The notes beneath the pieces were generated by a model. It saw nothing but the letters and a program-made list of their open reading frames with translations. It was not told where the DNA came from and did not search any database. Of a stretch of DNA of 64,000 bases, positions 1-8,642 are shown piece by piece. The number at the start of each line of letters is the position of its first letter. The first letter of the stretch is position 1. Origin of the DNA: Nannocystis exedens (GTDB lineage Bacteria > Myxococcota_A > Polyangia > Nannocystales > Nannocystaceae); NCBI RefSeq assembly GCF_002343915.1, contig NZ_NETK01000001.1:8446001-8510000 (forward strand), in the 5' to 3' direction. Made by a program: the position numbers and the translations under genes.

Positions 1-398
1 GGGGCTTCACCGCCTGGCTGTGCGTGCATCGCGGCCTCGTCCACTCGCTCCCGTTCGCCGCGCTGGTCGGCGTCGCCGTGGTGCTGGTCGCCTCGCGCGC
101 CTTCCACCTCGCGCCGACCCAGGCCTGGCTCGCGGGCGTGTTCCTCACGGGCGGCTTTCTCGTGCACCTGGCGCTCGACGAGCTCTCCAGCGTCGACCTC
201 CTCGGCGCACGCATGAAGCGATCGTTCGGCACCGCGCTCAAGCTCGGCAGTCGACGTCAGCTGCTCGCCACGGCCGTGCTCTACGCCGGCGTGATCGCCC
301 TCGTGGCGATGAGCCCGCCCGCCGATCCGTTCGTGCGCGACGTGACCTCGAAGCGCACGCGGGCTGCGATCGCGGCGGCGTTCGCCCGCTTCCCGTGA
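1..398 (+). CDS. C-terminal part of YdjM/DUF457-like membrane protein (partial)
   Basis: The gene is cut by the left edge of the window. The frame is already open at base 3 and ends at the TGA at 396-398, so about 131 residues are visible. They show the loop HRGLVHSLP followed by two hydrophobic stretches, then GGFLVHLALDELSSVDLLG, a basic segment, and a third hydrophobic segment (LATAVLYAGVIALVAM) before a soluble tail. A conserved HRG..HS loop followed by an H..LD pair between membrane helices is the pattern of the YdjM/DUF457 family of inner-membrane proteins, annotated as putative metal-dependent hydrolases with no proven substrate. The family match is from memory of the motif order; the function remains open. 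Confidence 0.6.
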   Translation, partial: GFTAWLCVHRGLVHSLPFAALVGVAVVLVASRAFHLAPTQAWLAGVFLTGGFLVHLALDELSSVDLLGARMKRSFGTALKLGSRRQLLATAVLYAGVIALVAMSPPADPFVRDVTSKRTRAAIAAAFARFP

Positions 399-443
399 CG
401 GCTCGCGGCGGCGAATGACGGCAGCGAGCGGCCCCGGTCATGA

Positions 444-1782
444 GGCTCTTCAGGGTTTGTGGTGGATACCGCTGACTCAGCGCGTGATCCCGGCAGGATA
501 GAGGTCGAGGCCGCCGAGGTGGAAGTAGATCGCAGCTCGGAAGCGGTCGCGGTTACGGAAGCCGCGGGCGACGTACTTGAGCTTCTGGATGACCGAGTTA
601 AGGCCCTCGGCAGAGGCGTTGGTGATCCGTTCGGTGGCTGCATGGATGATGCCGCCGAGGTGATTTTTGACCATGCGCGCGGCGGCCTTCATCGGCTCCA
701 GGCGAGAGCGGATAGCCCAATCGTACCACATGCCCCATTGGTCCCGCATGTTGCTCGGCGAGGTGTGCTCCCAGACCTCCATCGCCGCCTCCTTGAGCGC
801 CCACGCGCGGGCCGTCCGCAGCGAGCTCGTCCGCAGCGCCTCGAAGTCGTCCCAGACCTCCTTGCTCATCCGTTCGGGGTTGCGCAGCCAGAGGTACTTG
901 GTGCCCTTGAGCCGGTTGTCGCCGAGGCCGTGGAGAGCGCGGTGTTCCTCGCGTCGCACGTGGTCGACGGCTTGACCGAGGCGCGCGGCGACGTGGTACT
1001 TGTCGAAGGCGATCTTCGCGTCGCCATCGGGGATGGCCTCGCGGACAGCTTGAATGTAGGGCTCGTGCATGTCCATGACGACCACGGAGACCGCAGCCCT
1101 CTCTGGGCGCGAAAAGCCGCTCAGGAAGCCCTTGAGGGCCCCCTTGCCGCGTCCGTCGGCGACGTGGATGACCCGCTTGCTGGCGGACTTCGGGTCATGC
1201 ACGATCGTGACGTACTCGTGGCGCCGCTGGAAGGAGGTCTCGTCGACGGCGAGCATCTCCGGCAGCGCGACCTCGCGGCGCTCGAGTCCGCGTTGTACTG
1301 CACGCTCCTGGACGCCGGCGACCTGATCCCACGAGAGCCCGAGGCGCTCCGCGACCACTGCAATCGGCGCATCGCGGAGCCAGTCGATCACGAGCGCCTC
1401 GAACAGCGCGGTGAGCCGAGCGCTACCGTCCGCCCATGAGACGCGCATCGTGAGCGTACCGTGCTTCGGGCACGACGTCCGCGGTACGCCGGCTTCGATG
1501 ATCGTCCGATACTGACACGTATCGAGGTGCCGCCATCGGCGAGTCCGCGTATCGTGACGGGGAACAGCCTGGCCACACTCCGGGCACGTCGTCGGCACAT
1601 CGGGGTCGTGCTCGACCTCGATGACGATCTGCCCCTGCCCGAGCTGCAGCTTCACCGCAGCAACTCTCCAGGGAGCCTCGATACCGAGAATTCGGGCGTA
1701 GAGTTCGGTCTCTGCCATTTCGCGCACGATATCACGGCGCGATTTCGCGCGCAACCTGCGCCACCCTCAACCCTGAAGAGCC
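444..1782. mobile_element. ISL3-family insertion sequence, complete
   Basis: The element is 1339 bp with imperfect inverted ends: GGCTCTTCAGGGTT at 444-457 and its reverse complement ending at 1782. Similarity continues for roughly ten more bases inward (GGTGG shared). The 8 bases GGTCATGA occur immediately outside both ends (436-443 and 1783-1790), giving a perfect 8-bp target duplication, the size known for ISL3-family elements. One transposase gene on the minus strand fills the element. Intact ends, duplication and reading frame point to a recent insertion. It has split an inverted repeat in the host DNA. Confidence 0.93.
477..1718 (-). CDS. ISL3-family transposase
   Basis: A 413-residue DDE-type transposase. 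The N-terminus carries a zinc-finger-like pair of Cys motifs (TCPECGQ and later SCPKHG), then an HTH-like region (AERLGLSWDQVAGV), then the catalytic core with LAVDETSF for the first Asp, VVVMDMHEPY for the second, and a C-terminal TNASAEGLNSVIQKLK stretch containing the conserved Glu. This order is typical of ISL3 transposases, and the length agrees. I chose the ATG at 1718 (MAETELYARILG); an upstream TTG at 1754 would add 12 residues. It is the only gene of the element and ends 33 bases inside the left terminal repeat. Confidence 0.92.
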   Translation of the reverse strand: MAETELYARILGIEAPWRVAAVKLQLGQGQIVIEVEHDPDVPTTCPECGQAVPRHDTRTRRWRHLDTCQYRTIIEAGVPRTSCPKHGTLTMRVSWADGSARLTALFEALVIDWLRDAPIAVVAERLGLSWDQVAGVQERAVQRGLERREVALPEMLAVDETSFQRRHEYVTIVHDPKSASKRVIHVADGRGKGALKGFLSGFSRPERAAVSVVVMDMHEPYIQAVREAIPDGDAKIAFDKYHVAARLGQAVDHVRREEHRALHGLGDNRLKGTKYLWLRNPERMSKEVWDDFEALRTSSLRTARAWALKEAAMEVWEHTSPSNMRDQWGMWYDWAIRSRLEPMKAAARMVKNHLGGIIHAATERITNASAEGLNSVIQKLKYVARGFRNRDRFRAAIYFHLGGLDLYPAGITR

Positions 1783-1913
1783 GGTCATGATGAGACCGGT
1801 GTGCGGCGCTCGCTGCCGCACGGCGTGTCTGCATCGAGGCACCCGATCGTTCCGCGGCCTGTTGTGGACAGTGTCGACGCCGGCGATTCCGCTTGATAAG
1901 AAACGCGGACCGC

Positions 1914-3512
1914 ATGACGCGCCTCGTCCTCCTCGCTTCTCTCCTGTCGATCACCGCGTGCGCGGCTGCGCCGGGCGATGGCCCCGACGTCGAGTACGTC
2001 CGGCCGGTCGTGGTGGCCGAGCACCCGGTCGCGCTCGACAATCCGCAGGAAGAGACGGTCGTCTGGCCGATCTGGGGCGGCGCGTTCACGCCGGACGAGC
2101 CGGTCTCGATCCGCGCCGTGCTCGCGCCCGGGGGCGCCGGCGCGAGCGGCCTCGTGATCGCGGGGCCGGGCGAGCCCGAGGCGCGCGCGGCGGTCGAGCT
2201 CACGGCGGACGGCGGGGCCTGGGCGCTGCGCGAGCGCGCCGGCGACGAGGTCATCCAGGAGCGCACGATCGCCGCGCCTGCGCCGGCCGAGCTCGTGGTG
2301 ACCGTCGACGGCGCGGCGGTCGAGGTCCGGGCCGGCGACGCGGTCACGACGCTGCGCCTCGCGGCCCCGCTCGCGCCCGCGGGCGAGGCCGCCGGCCTCT
2401 ACGTCCACCTCGATCCCGGGGCGACGCTCGAGCTGCGGGAGATCGCCATGAGCCAGGCGCTGCCGGCCGCGCCGGAGCTCGGCACGCCGCTGCGCGAGCT
2501 GGCCGAGGCGCGCGGGATCGAGTTCGGCAGCGCGATCGACATCTGGCCGCCGCTGCACGACCTCGGCTTCGAGGCGCTGCTGGCCGAGCAGTTCAGCGCG
2601 GCGGCGCCGACCGAGCTCTACTGGGCGACGACCCGCGGCGAGGACCGCGACTACTTCTTCGTCCCCGCCGACCTGTCGATCAATTACGCGACGGTCCACG
2701 GGCAGGCGGTCACCGGCATGTTCCTCGTGTGGGACTTCGAGCTGCCGGGGTGGGTGACGGAGCTCGGCGAGAGCGGCGACGCCGAGGCGCTCGGCGCGGT
2801 GTTCGACGAGCACATCACGACCCTGGTGTCGCGCTACCGCGGCAAGGTCGACGCGTGGATCGTCGTCAACGAGGCGATCTGGGGCCCCGACGAGACGGGC
2901 GACGAATTCGCGGAGTACGCGTGGTCGATCTGGTCCGACGTGCTCGGCGTCGAGTTCATCGAGCGGGCGTTCCGCACCGCCCGCGCGGCCGATCCCGAGG
3001 CGGTGCTGCTGTACAACGAGACCGGGGCCGAGGCGCTCGGGCTCAAGTCCGACTTCATGCACGAGATGGCGGCCGACCTCGTCGCTCGCGGCGCGCCGAT
3101 CGACGGCATCGGTCTGCAGTTCCACGTCGACGCCGCGGCGCCGCCGGACCTCGACGACGTCCGCGCCAACATGGAGCGCATCGCGGCGCTCGGCCTCGAC
3201 ATCTACATCACGGAGCTCGACGTCTCGATCGCCGGCACCGACGCGGCGCAGCTCGAGCTGCAAGCCGACATCTACGCCGGCATCGTCGGCACCTGCCTCG
3301 CGGTCCCGGCCTGCCGCAGCACGACGGTGTTCGGGTTCTCGGACCGCTACGCGTGGGACGAGCTCGGCGACGCGGCGCCGCTGCTGTTCGACGCCGACTA
3401 CGCGGCGAAGCCGGCCTTCCGCGCGGTCCAGCGGGTGCTCGAAGGCGGCGACCGAGGCAGGTCCGCGCGCCGCTCGAACGCGACGAGCGCGACGTCTTCG
3501 TCGCGCGGGTGA
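1914..3512 (+). CDS. Secreted GH10-family glycosidase (xylanase-like lipoprotein)
   Basis: A 532-residue protein with a lipoprotein signal (MTRLVLLASLLSITAC, lipobox Cys 16). Residues ~30-185 form a beta-rich region that could be a carbohydrate-binding module. The rest is a GH10 barrel. Its acid/base Glu lies in WIVVNEAIW (E320 in this numbering) and its nucleophile Glu in YITELDVS (E434); GLQFHV and a late VFGFSDRYAW segment also match the family. GH10 enzymes cleave beta-1,4-xylan. In the usual VWH.Q.PGW motif the His is replaced by Asp (VWDFELPGW), so substrate preference may differ. I chose the ATG at 1914 because it starts the signal peptide; a TTG at 1893 is also in frame. It lies just right of the IS element. 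Confidence 0.85.
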   Translation: MTRLVLLASLLSITACAAAPGDGPDVEYVRPVVVAEHPVALDNPQEETVVWPIWGGAFTPDEPVSIRAVLAPGGAGASGLVIAGPGEPEARAAVELTADGGAWALRERAGDEVIQERTIAAPAPAELVVTVDGAAVEVRAGDAVTTLRLAAPLAPAGEAAGLYVHLDPGATLELREIAMSQALPAAPELGTPLRELAEARGIEFGSAIDIWPPLHDLGFEALLAEQFSAAAPTELYWATTRGEDRDYFFVPADLSINYATVHGQAVTGMFLVWDFELPGWVTELGESGDAEALGAVFDEHITTLVSRYRGKVDAWIVVNEAIWGPDETGDEFAEYAWSIWSDVLGVEFIERAFRTARAADPEAVLLYNETGAEALGLKSDFMHEMAADLVARGAPIDGIGLQFHVDAAAPPDLDDVRANMERIAALGLDIYITELDVSIAGTDAAQLELQADIYAGIVGTCLAVPACRSTTVFGFSDRYAWDELGDAAPLLFDADYAAKPAFRAVQRVLEGGDRGRSARRSNATSATSSSRG

Positions 3513-3603
3513 ATCTGCGCGTGAGCGAGCCGCGGCCGCGCAGGTGCGACTGCGCGGCGTGGCCGTCGCTGCGGGCTTCGTGGTAGGGATCGGGCCTGGC
3601 GGC

Positions 3604-5046
3604 GTGACGGCGGACATCTCGCGAATAACGGTCCTCTCCGGGGGCCACCGCGTGCTCGGGCACCTGGCGGAGCTGCGGGACGATCGCCTGGGCCTGCTCC
3701 GCCGCGCGGCGCAGGAGATCGATCGGATCGCGGTGCTGCGGGTGCTGCACCGCCGGGTGGTGCTGATCAACGCGCCGTCGCTGATCCACGAGGTGCTGGT
3801 CGAGAAGGCGAAGAGCTTCGACAAGCCGCTGTCGACCCGCGTCAGCCTGATGCCGCTGGTGGGCGCGGGCCTGGTCTCGAGCAAGGGCGACGCGCGCTGG
3901 CGTCGTCATCGCCGCCTGTTGGCCCCGCTGTTCACCCAGGCCGAGCTGGCCCGCTTCGGCGAGGTCATGGTCGACTCGGCGGCGCAGGTGGCCGCGCGCT
4001 GGCAGGACGGCGCGGAGGTGCCGGTGATGCACGAGGCGGTGCGGATCGCCATGGCAGCGATCGCGCGCGCCCTGTTCTCGGCCGACGACCTCGACCTCGC
4101 CGACGCGATGAGCGAGCCGCTGACCCGGACCCTGGGCTGGACCGGGTACTATGCGACCTCGCTCCCGCTGATGGCGCAGCTCGTGCTCGGCCGGCTGCTC
4201 GCGGGCCTCTCGCGGCGGCTCGGCGATCGCGGCGCTGCCGCCATCGAGCGCCTGGCGGCGCGGCTCGAGCGGCCGCTGCTGCTGCCCGGGGCCCGCACGG
4301 CGGCGCTACGGGCCGACGTCGCGCGCATCGAGGCGCGGCTCCTGCCGCTGCTGGCGGCCCGGCGCGCGTCCGGCGAGACCGCGAAGGACTTGCTCGATCT
4401 GCTGATCCGCGCCTGCGACGACCAGGGGCACCTCGGCGACCAGGATCTGCGCGACGAGATCATGACCTTCTTCGGCGCGGGTAACGAGACCACCGCGTCG
4501 GCGATCGCGTGGACGCTCGACCTCCTCGATCGCAACCCCGAGGCGCGGCTCGAGCTCGAGCGCGAGGTCGACGCGCTCGCGGGGCGCCGCCCGGCGGTGA
4601 GCGACCTGCCGCGACTGCCCCTGACCGCGCGGGCCTTCAAGGAGGCGCTGCGCCTGTATCCGCCGATCTACATGTTCGCGCGCGAGAGCGTCGAGGCGAC
4701 GACGGTCGGCGGCTATCACCTGCCCGCGGGCACCTCGATCTACATCGCGCCGTACATGCTGCACCGGCGGCCCGATCTTTATCCCGAGCCCGAGCGCTTC
4801 GACCTGGGCCGCTTCTCGCCCGAGGCCGAGGCGTCGCGGCCGCGGCTCTCGTGGTTGCCGTTCGGCACCGGGCCGCGCGTGTGCATCGGGGCGGCGTTCG
4901 CCATGCTCGAGGGCGTGCTGGTGCTGGCGACGCTGATCGAGCGGTTCCGCTTCGAGCGGGTGTCCGCGGGCCCGGTCGTGCCGCTGCCGTTCGTGACGCT
5001 CCGGCCCGCGGGCGACATGCCGATGCGCGTGCGTCGTCGTGCCTGA
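3604..5046 (+). CDS. Cytochrome P450
   Basis: A 480-residue P450 with all landmark motifs: I-helix oxygen-binding FFGAGNETTAS, K-helix KEALRLYPP (ExxR), PERF region EPERFDLGRF, and heme loop LPFGTGPRVCIG with the cysteine ligand near residue 427. The N-terminus has the GHRVLGHLAELRDDRLGLL pattern of class I/bacterial long-chain-type P450s and no obvious membrane anchor. The GTG at 3604 places that motif about 18 residues from the start as in relatives; an upstream GTG at 3544 would add 20 residues of unlikely sequence. It is convergent with the FAD oxidase, only 12 bases apart, and near a lipoxygenase, so a fatty-acid or oxylipin substrate is an attractive inference. Substrate not readable from sequence. 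Confidence 0.9.
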   Translation: MTADISRITVLSGGHRVLGHLAELRDDRLGLLRRAAQEIDRIAVLRVLHRRVVLINAPSLIHEVLVEKAKSFDKPLSTRVSLMPLVGAGLVSSKGDARWRRHRRLLAPLFTQAELARFGEVMVDSAAQVAARWQDGAEVPVMHEAVRIAMAAIARALFSADDLDLADAMSEPLTRTLGWTGYYATSLPLMAQLVLGRLLAGLSRRLGDRGAAAIERLAARLERPLLLPGARTAALRADVARIEARLLPLLAARRASGETAKDLLDLLIRACDDQGHLGDQDLRDEIMTFFGAGNETTASAIAWTLDLLDRNPEARLELEREVDALAGRRPAVSDLPRLPLTARAFKEALRLYPPIYMFARESVEATTVGGYHLPAGTSIYIAPYMLHRRPDLYPEPERFDLGRFSPEAEASRPRLSWLPFGTGPRVCIGAAFAMLEGVLVLATLIERFRFERVSAGPVVPLPFVTLRPAGDMPMRVRRRA

Positions 5047-5058
5047 GGTCGGAGCGCG

Positions 5059-6393
5059 TCAGAGCGAGAACACCTCGCGCTCGAGGAATTCGTTGAGGAA
5101 CACGCCGTCGGGGTCGAAGCGCCGCCGCTCGGCGAGGAACTCGGGCAATTTGTCGAAGCGATCGCGCCAGGTGGCGGGCGACAGCAGCAGCTTGCCCCAG
5201 TGCGGCCGCAGGCCGGCGATGGCGGCGGACAGGCGCTCGTACAGCTCGCGGTGGAAGCCGTCGAACTCCGGCGTGCCGCGGACCGCGGCGACCTCGATGA
5301 AGCAGCTCGGACGCCCCTCGCACGGGGCGAGGTAGGCGTCGCTCGGGCCGGTGAAGCGGGCCACCGCGGCGAGGTTGACCGGGAAGCGGGCGCGCGAGCG
5401 GTGCTCCTCGATCGCCGCGCGGATGATGCGGAAGGCGGTCGCGGTCGCGGCGATCGGCACGGAGCACGAGAAGTCCAGGCAACGCGGGTAGGCGTCGATG
5501 TGGTGCCATTCGCGCGCGGCGGCCCGCACCCACGCGCCCTCGGCGAACATCACCGCGCGGCCGAATCGCAGCAGGGCGGGCGCGAGGTCGGGGCGCAGGC
5601 GGACGATCGCCGGCATCATCAACTCGCCGGCGAGCACGCCGGTGCCCATGCGGAGGCGGTGCAGGTTGCCGCTCGGCCACAGCTCCGGCGTCTCCGGCGA
5701 GGTGGTCCGGTGCAGGCCGCGGACGAGCACGTCGGGCTCGCCGGGCATCCACAGCAGCTCGGCGAATTCGTAGGTGGACGTCAGATCGTCGAGCTCGTCG
5801 AGCACGTGCTCGAGCGGGTGATAGCGCTGCTCCACGCTGACGCGGAACGCGGGCTCGCAGCGCAGCGTCACCGCGTAGATCACCCCGAAGGCCCCGAGAG
5901 CGACCCGCGCCGCCCGCAGCGCGCCGGCGTCGGCGCCGTCGAGCTCGACGACCTCGCCGCTCGCGTCGACCAGCGTCATGGACGCGATGCTGTCGGCGAA
6001 GCACCCGGCGCTCATGCGCGTGCCGTGCGAGCCGGTCGCGGCGGCGCCGCCGACGGTGACGCGGTCGAACATCGGCGGGCTTATCAGCGACAGCCCGCGG
6101 GCCCGCAGCGCCGCCGTCAGCTCGCCGATCGTCGCGCCCGCCTCGACCCGCACGGTCGGCGGATCGGCGTCGCGGTCGAACGACAGGCAGCGAGTCAACC
6201 GACCCATGCGGATCAGCGTGTCCTGCGTCGGCACCAGCGGGCTCCACGAATAGCCGCCGCCGCACAGGCGCACCCGCCCGCGCGAGGCGCCGTCGCGCAC
6301 GACTCGCGCGAGCGCGGCGAGGCTGTCCGGCTCCTCGACGCGCGCGGTGCAGCGCAGGTTGCCGTGCCAATTCTTCCACGATGTTCGTCGCAT
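5059..6393 (-). CDS. FAD-dependent aldonolactone-oxidase-like oxidoreductase
   Basis: A 444-residue protein of the VAO/PCMH flavoprotein fold. The FAD domain shows RVRLCGGGYSWSPLVPTQDTLI, VRVEAGATIGEL and VTVGGAAATGSHGT. The C-terminal part ends with the HWGK and FDPDGVFLNEFLE motifs typical of L-gulonolactone/D-arabinono-lactone oxidases (ALO domain). These enzymes oxidise sugar lactones or related alcohols with O2 as acceptor. The ATG at 6393 (MRRTSWKNWHGN) follows a GGGGG ribosome-binding stretch; the upstream extension of the frame lacks coding character. It starts 7 bases after the lipoxygenase stop on the same strand, so the two are probably co-transcribed. The substrate is not evident. 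Confidence 0.85.
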   Translation of the reverse strand: MRRTSWKNWHGNLRCTARVEEPDSLAALARVVRDGASRGRVRLCGGGYSWSPLVPTQDTLIRMGRLTRCLSFDRDADPPTVRVEAGATIGELTAALRARGLSLISPPMFDRVTVGGAAATGSHGTRMSAGCFADSIASMTLVDASGEVVELDGADAGALRAARVALGAFGVIYAVTLRCEPAFRVSVEQRYHPLEHVLDELDDLTSTYEFAELLWMPGEPDVLVRGLHRTTSPETPELWPSGNLHRLRMGTGVLAGELMMPAIVRLRPDLAPALLRFGRAVMFAEGAWVRAAAREWHHIDAYPRCLDFSCSVPIAATATAFRIIRAAIEEHRSRARFPVNLAAVARFTGPSDAYLAPCEGRPSCFIEVAAVRGTPEFDGFHRELYERLSAAIAGLRPHWGKLLLSPATWRDRFDKLPEFLAERRRFDPDGVFLNEFLEREVFSL

Positions 6394-6400
6394 GGCCCCC

Positions 6401-8074
6401 TCAGAAGTGGACGCTGGCGGGGACCAGGCTGGGCAACAAATAACGATAGGGGCGGGGGCGCCGGCGGTTTCGTTCGTCGAGCTCGGCCTCGATCGCGGCG
6501 AGGTCGCGCTGCAGGCGTTGCACCGCGGCGCGCGCCTGCAGCAGCTTGCCGAGGCGCGACGACGCATAGTCGCCGAAGCGGCTGGCCCGATGCACGGCGA
6601 TCGCGCTGTAGTGGACCTGCGTGGCCGCCGGCGCGAGCGGGGGGAGGAGCGCGTCGAAGCTCGCCGGCGCCCCCTCGCGCGGGGGCGGCTGGTAGATCGC
6701 CGCGGGGAAGCCCTCGATCAACGAATAGAAGTCAGGTTGCCCGTAGTGCAGCGCCGCGTGCCGCGGCCCCGCGGTGAAGAGCACCTGGGTGAGCACCTCG
6801 ACCAGCTCCTCGCGGGTGCCGAGCCGGCCGCTCGCGGTCAAGCTCCGGAGGTCGCCGCCGTCGGGGGACAGGAGCTCGAGGAACCAGCCCTGCAGCTCGT
6901 GGTCGCCGGTCACGTCGGCGTCGCCGCCGTAGAACAGCTCGACGTACGCGGCGACGAAGCGACGGATCGCCGTCATCCACGGGCGCGCGTCGTCGCGGAA
7001 CGGATAGTCGAGCGGCGCCTCGGCGACGCCGCGCCGCGCCAGGTCGCGCTCGAGCTCGAGGTCGAGGAAGGTGACCTCGGAGCGCGCCGCGATCAGGACG
7101 GCGCGCATGTCGGCGAGCGAGCCGCCGTAGATCGTGCCGAAGTGGCTGGAGGTGTCGCGCAGCAGGGCGTTGCCGTCGGCGTTGACCTGCAGGGTCCAGC
7201 GCAGGTGCGGCTCGAGCAGCACGTGGATCGGGTGCTCGGGGGCGAGGCAGCGCGGGGTGGCCATGGCGAACGCCTCGATGACGGTGTGGACCTGCCCGAG
7301 GTGGCTGCCGAAGATGTGCACGCTCATCTCGGCGGCCTGGGCGTGGAGCTTCGCCATGTACCAGGCGGCGCCGTCGCCGGGGCGGTACAGCGGGTTGGGC
7401 GGCGGCGCGTCGGGCCCGTCGAGCTGGATGGCGATCGGGCGCAGCTCGCAGAGTCCGCCGCGCTCTCCGTGCTGCTGGAACAGCACGCGGGGCGCCGCCA
7501 TGTAGCGCGCGCGCCAGCGGGAGTCGCGGGGCCGTCGCAGCGGCAAGGCGCGCTGCAACAGCGAGTACTCGACCGCGAACAGCCGCCCGGCCGCCAGCTC
7601 CGGCGCGTGCGCGCGCGCCAGCGCCTCGCCGGAGGCGAACAGCTGCGCGAGGCGGGCCGGATCGCGGACTCGCTCGAGCAGCACCGGGCACGGACCGTCG
7701 AGGCGCTGGCGCGCGAAGGCGTCGTCGAGCGCGTCCGTCTCGTCGACCCACGCCGGCCGCGTGACGCCGAGCGAGAGCAGGCGAAAGCGATCCGCGCCCC
7801 GCACGAGCCCGATCGTCTCCGCCGCTCGACCGAGGCCCGTCTGCAAGGCCCGGCGCGCCAGCGAGGGCACGAGCACCGGCAACAGCCGCAGGACCCAGCC
7901 GGGGCTGTACCACTCGCGGATCGGGAAGCGCTTGGCGACCGGGACGGGATATAGCCAGTGTGTCTCGGGATCTCGCGGCTCGTACTCGTACTCCCCGCGG
8001 CTCCGCGCGAGCCGCTCTCGCCGGGCCTCGGGGTCGCGCGCCCGCTGCGGAAGACCTATTGGAACGTAGTTCAT
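6401..8074 (-). CDS. Lipoxygenase
   Basis: A 557-residue bacterial lipoxygenase, lacking a separate PLAT domain of plant size. The iron-binding region is clear: H253-x4-H258 followed by LGQVHTVIEAF, then EHPIHVLLEPHLRWTLQVN, the family signature. The second ligand block reads PRHAALHYGQ (H439 and H443), where plant enzymes have HAAVNFGQ, so the usual Asn ligand is His here. The chain ends SVHF rather than the C-terminal Ile that commonly completes the iron sphere. Lipoxygenases insert O2 into polyunsaturated fatty acids to give hydroperoxides. It is the first gene of a two-gene unit with the FAD oxidase. The ATG at 8074 gives MNYVPIGLPQ; no strong ribosome-binding site is visible. Confidence 0.88.
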   Translation of the reverse strand: MNYVPIGLPQRARDPEARRERLARSRGEYEYEPRDPETHWLYPVPVAKRFPIREWYSPGWVLRLLPVLVPSLARRALQTGLGRAAETIGLVRGADRFRLLSLGVTRPAWVDETDALDDAFARQRLDGPCPVLLERVRDPARLAQLFASGEALARAHAPELAAGRLFAVEYSLLQRALPLRRPRDSRWRARYMAAPRVLFQQHGERGGLCELRPIAIQLDGPDAPPPNPLYRPGDGAAWYMAKLHAQAAEMSVHIFGSHLGQVHTVIEAFAMATPRCLAPEHPIHVLLEPHLRWTLQVNADGNALLRDTSSHFGTIYGGSLADMRAVLIAARSEVTFLDLELERDLARRGVAEAPLDYPFRDDARPWMTAIRRFVAAYVELFYGGDADVTGDHELQGWFLELLSPDGGDLRSLTASGRLGTREELVEVLTQVLFTAGPRHAALHYGQPDFYSLIEGFPAAIYQPPPREGAPASFDALLPPLAPAATQVHYSAIAVHRASRFGDYASSRLGKLLQARAAVQRLQRDLAAIEAELDERNRRRPRPYRYLLPSLVPASVHF

Positions 8075-8140
8075 TGGTTCATCTTGCGGACCGCTCGCGC
8101 CGCAGTCCACGGGCCAGGAACGGCCGTGCGGAGAAGCCGA

Positions 8141-8164
8141 TCACGGCTCGAATACGAGCCGTGA
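8141..8164. promoter_or_regulatory. Perfect 10-bp inverted repeat upstream of lipoxygenase
   Basis: TCACGGCTCG and CGAGCCGTGA are exact reverse complements separated by AATA. The repeat lies 67-90 bases upstream of the lipoxygenase start. It could be an operator for a dimeric repressor or a small hairpin; no T-run follows, so a classical terminator is less likely. Confidence 0.5.
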
Positions 8165-8327
8165 CGACGGCAGCCCGCCCCAGGGGCCATGTTCGATGAA
8201 ATCGCCCGACGAGTCGCCGGCGGAGAGGCGGCGTCGCGAAATCGCCCGCGGGACTGGAGACTCGAGCCACGGAATTGTCATGACCCCATCCGCTCAGCTG
8301 GAGAGACGTTGGATGTAAGCATGTTTG

Positions 8328-8352
8328 TCAAGACATGTCCCATGGAGCATGC
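8328..8352. repeat. Dispersed ACATGYCC/GGRSCATG hairpin element
   Basis: TCAAGACATGTCCCATGG followed by AGCATGC. The half-site ACATGTCC is followed after a short loop by GGAGCATG, giving an imperfect hairpin. It is a member of the intergenic family seen also at 12315, 22421, 50914, 52082, 52441 and 54871. Confidence 0.5.
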
Positions 8353-8642
8353 ACACCAGCGCCGGGCGGGCGAGCCTCGACTGCCCCGAATCGGCGCCTG
8401 CCATCATTTGCCGGCGGCCTCGCGCGGGCGCGCACGCGAGCGGACGCTCCGCGCGCGGCGAGGTGGCCGGTCCCCGGGGGCGCTCACGTCGGGCGCGGGC
8501 GGCCGCGACGGGGCCTGAAACGGCGCCCGCGGGGCGTTGCGCGGTTCTGTCGGCGCCGGCGCTCGGCCGCCTTGCGGTAGCCTGCGGGCGGTCGAGATCG
8601 GCGTCGCCCCGCGTCTCGACGACCGTGTCAGGAGATTCGACG

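Larger units (their letters stand above)
8075..8642. other. Intergenic region between lipoxygenase and crystallin-like gene
   Basis: No coding sequence is supported here. The stretch holds the likely promoter of the lipoxygenase unit on the minus strand, a perfect 10-bp inverted repeat (8141-8164), one copy of the dispersed ACATGYCC hairpin (8328-8352) and a possible promoter for the downstream gene (TAGCCT at about 8577). Confidence 0.6.

Noticed and set aside
1785..3884. 699-residue minus-strand frame opposite the GH10 and P450 genes
   Set aside because: It is an Arg/Ala/Asp-rich shadow frame typical of high-GC DNA; the plus strand carries clear domains.
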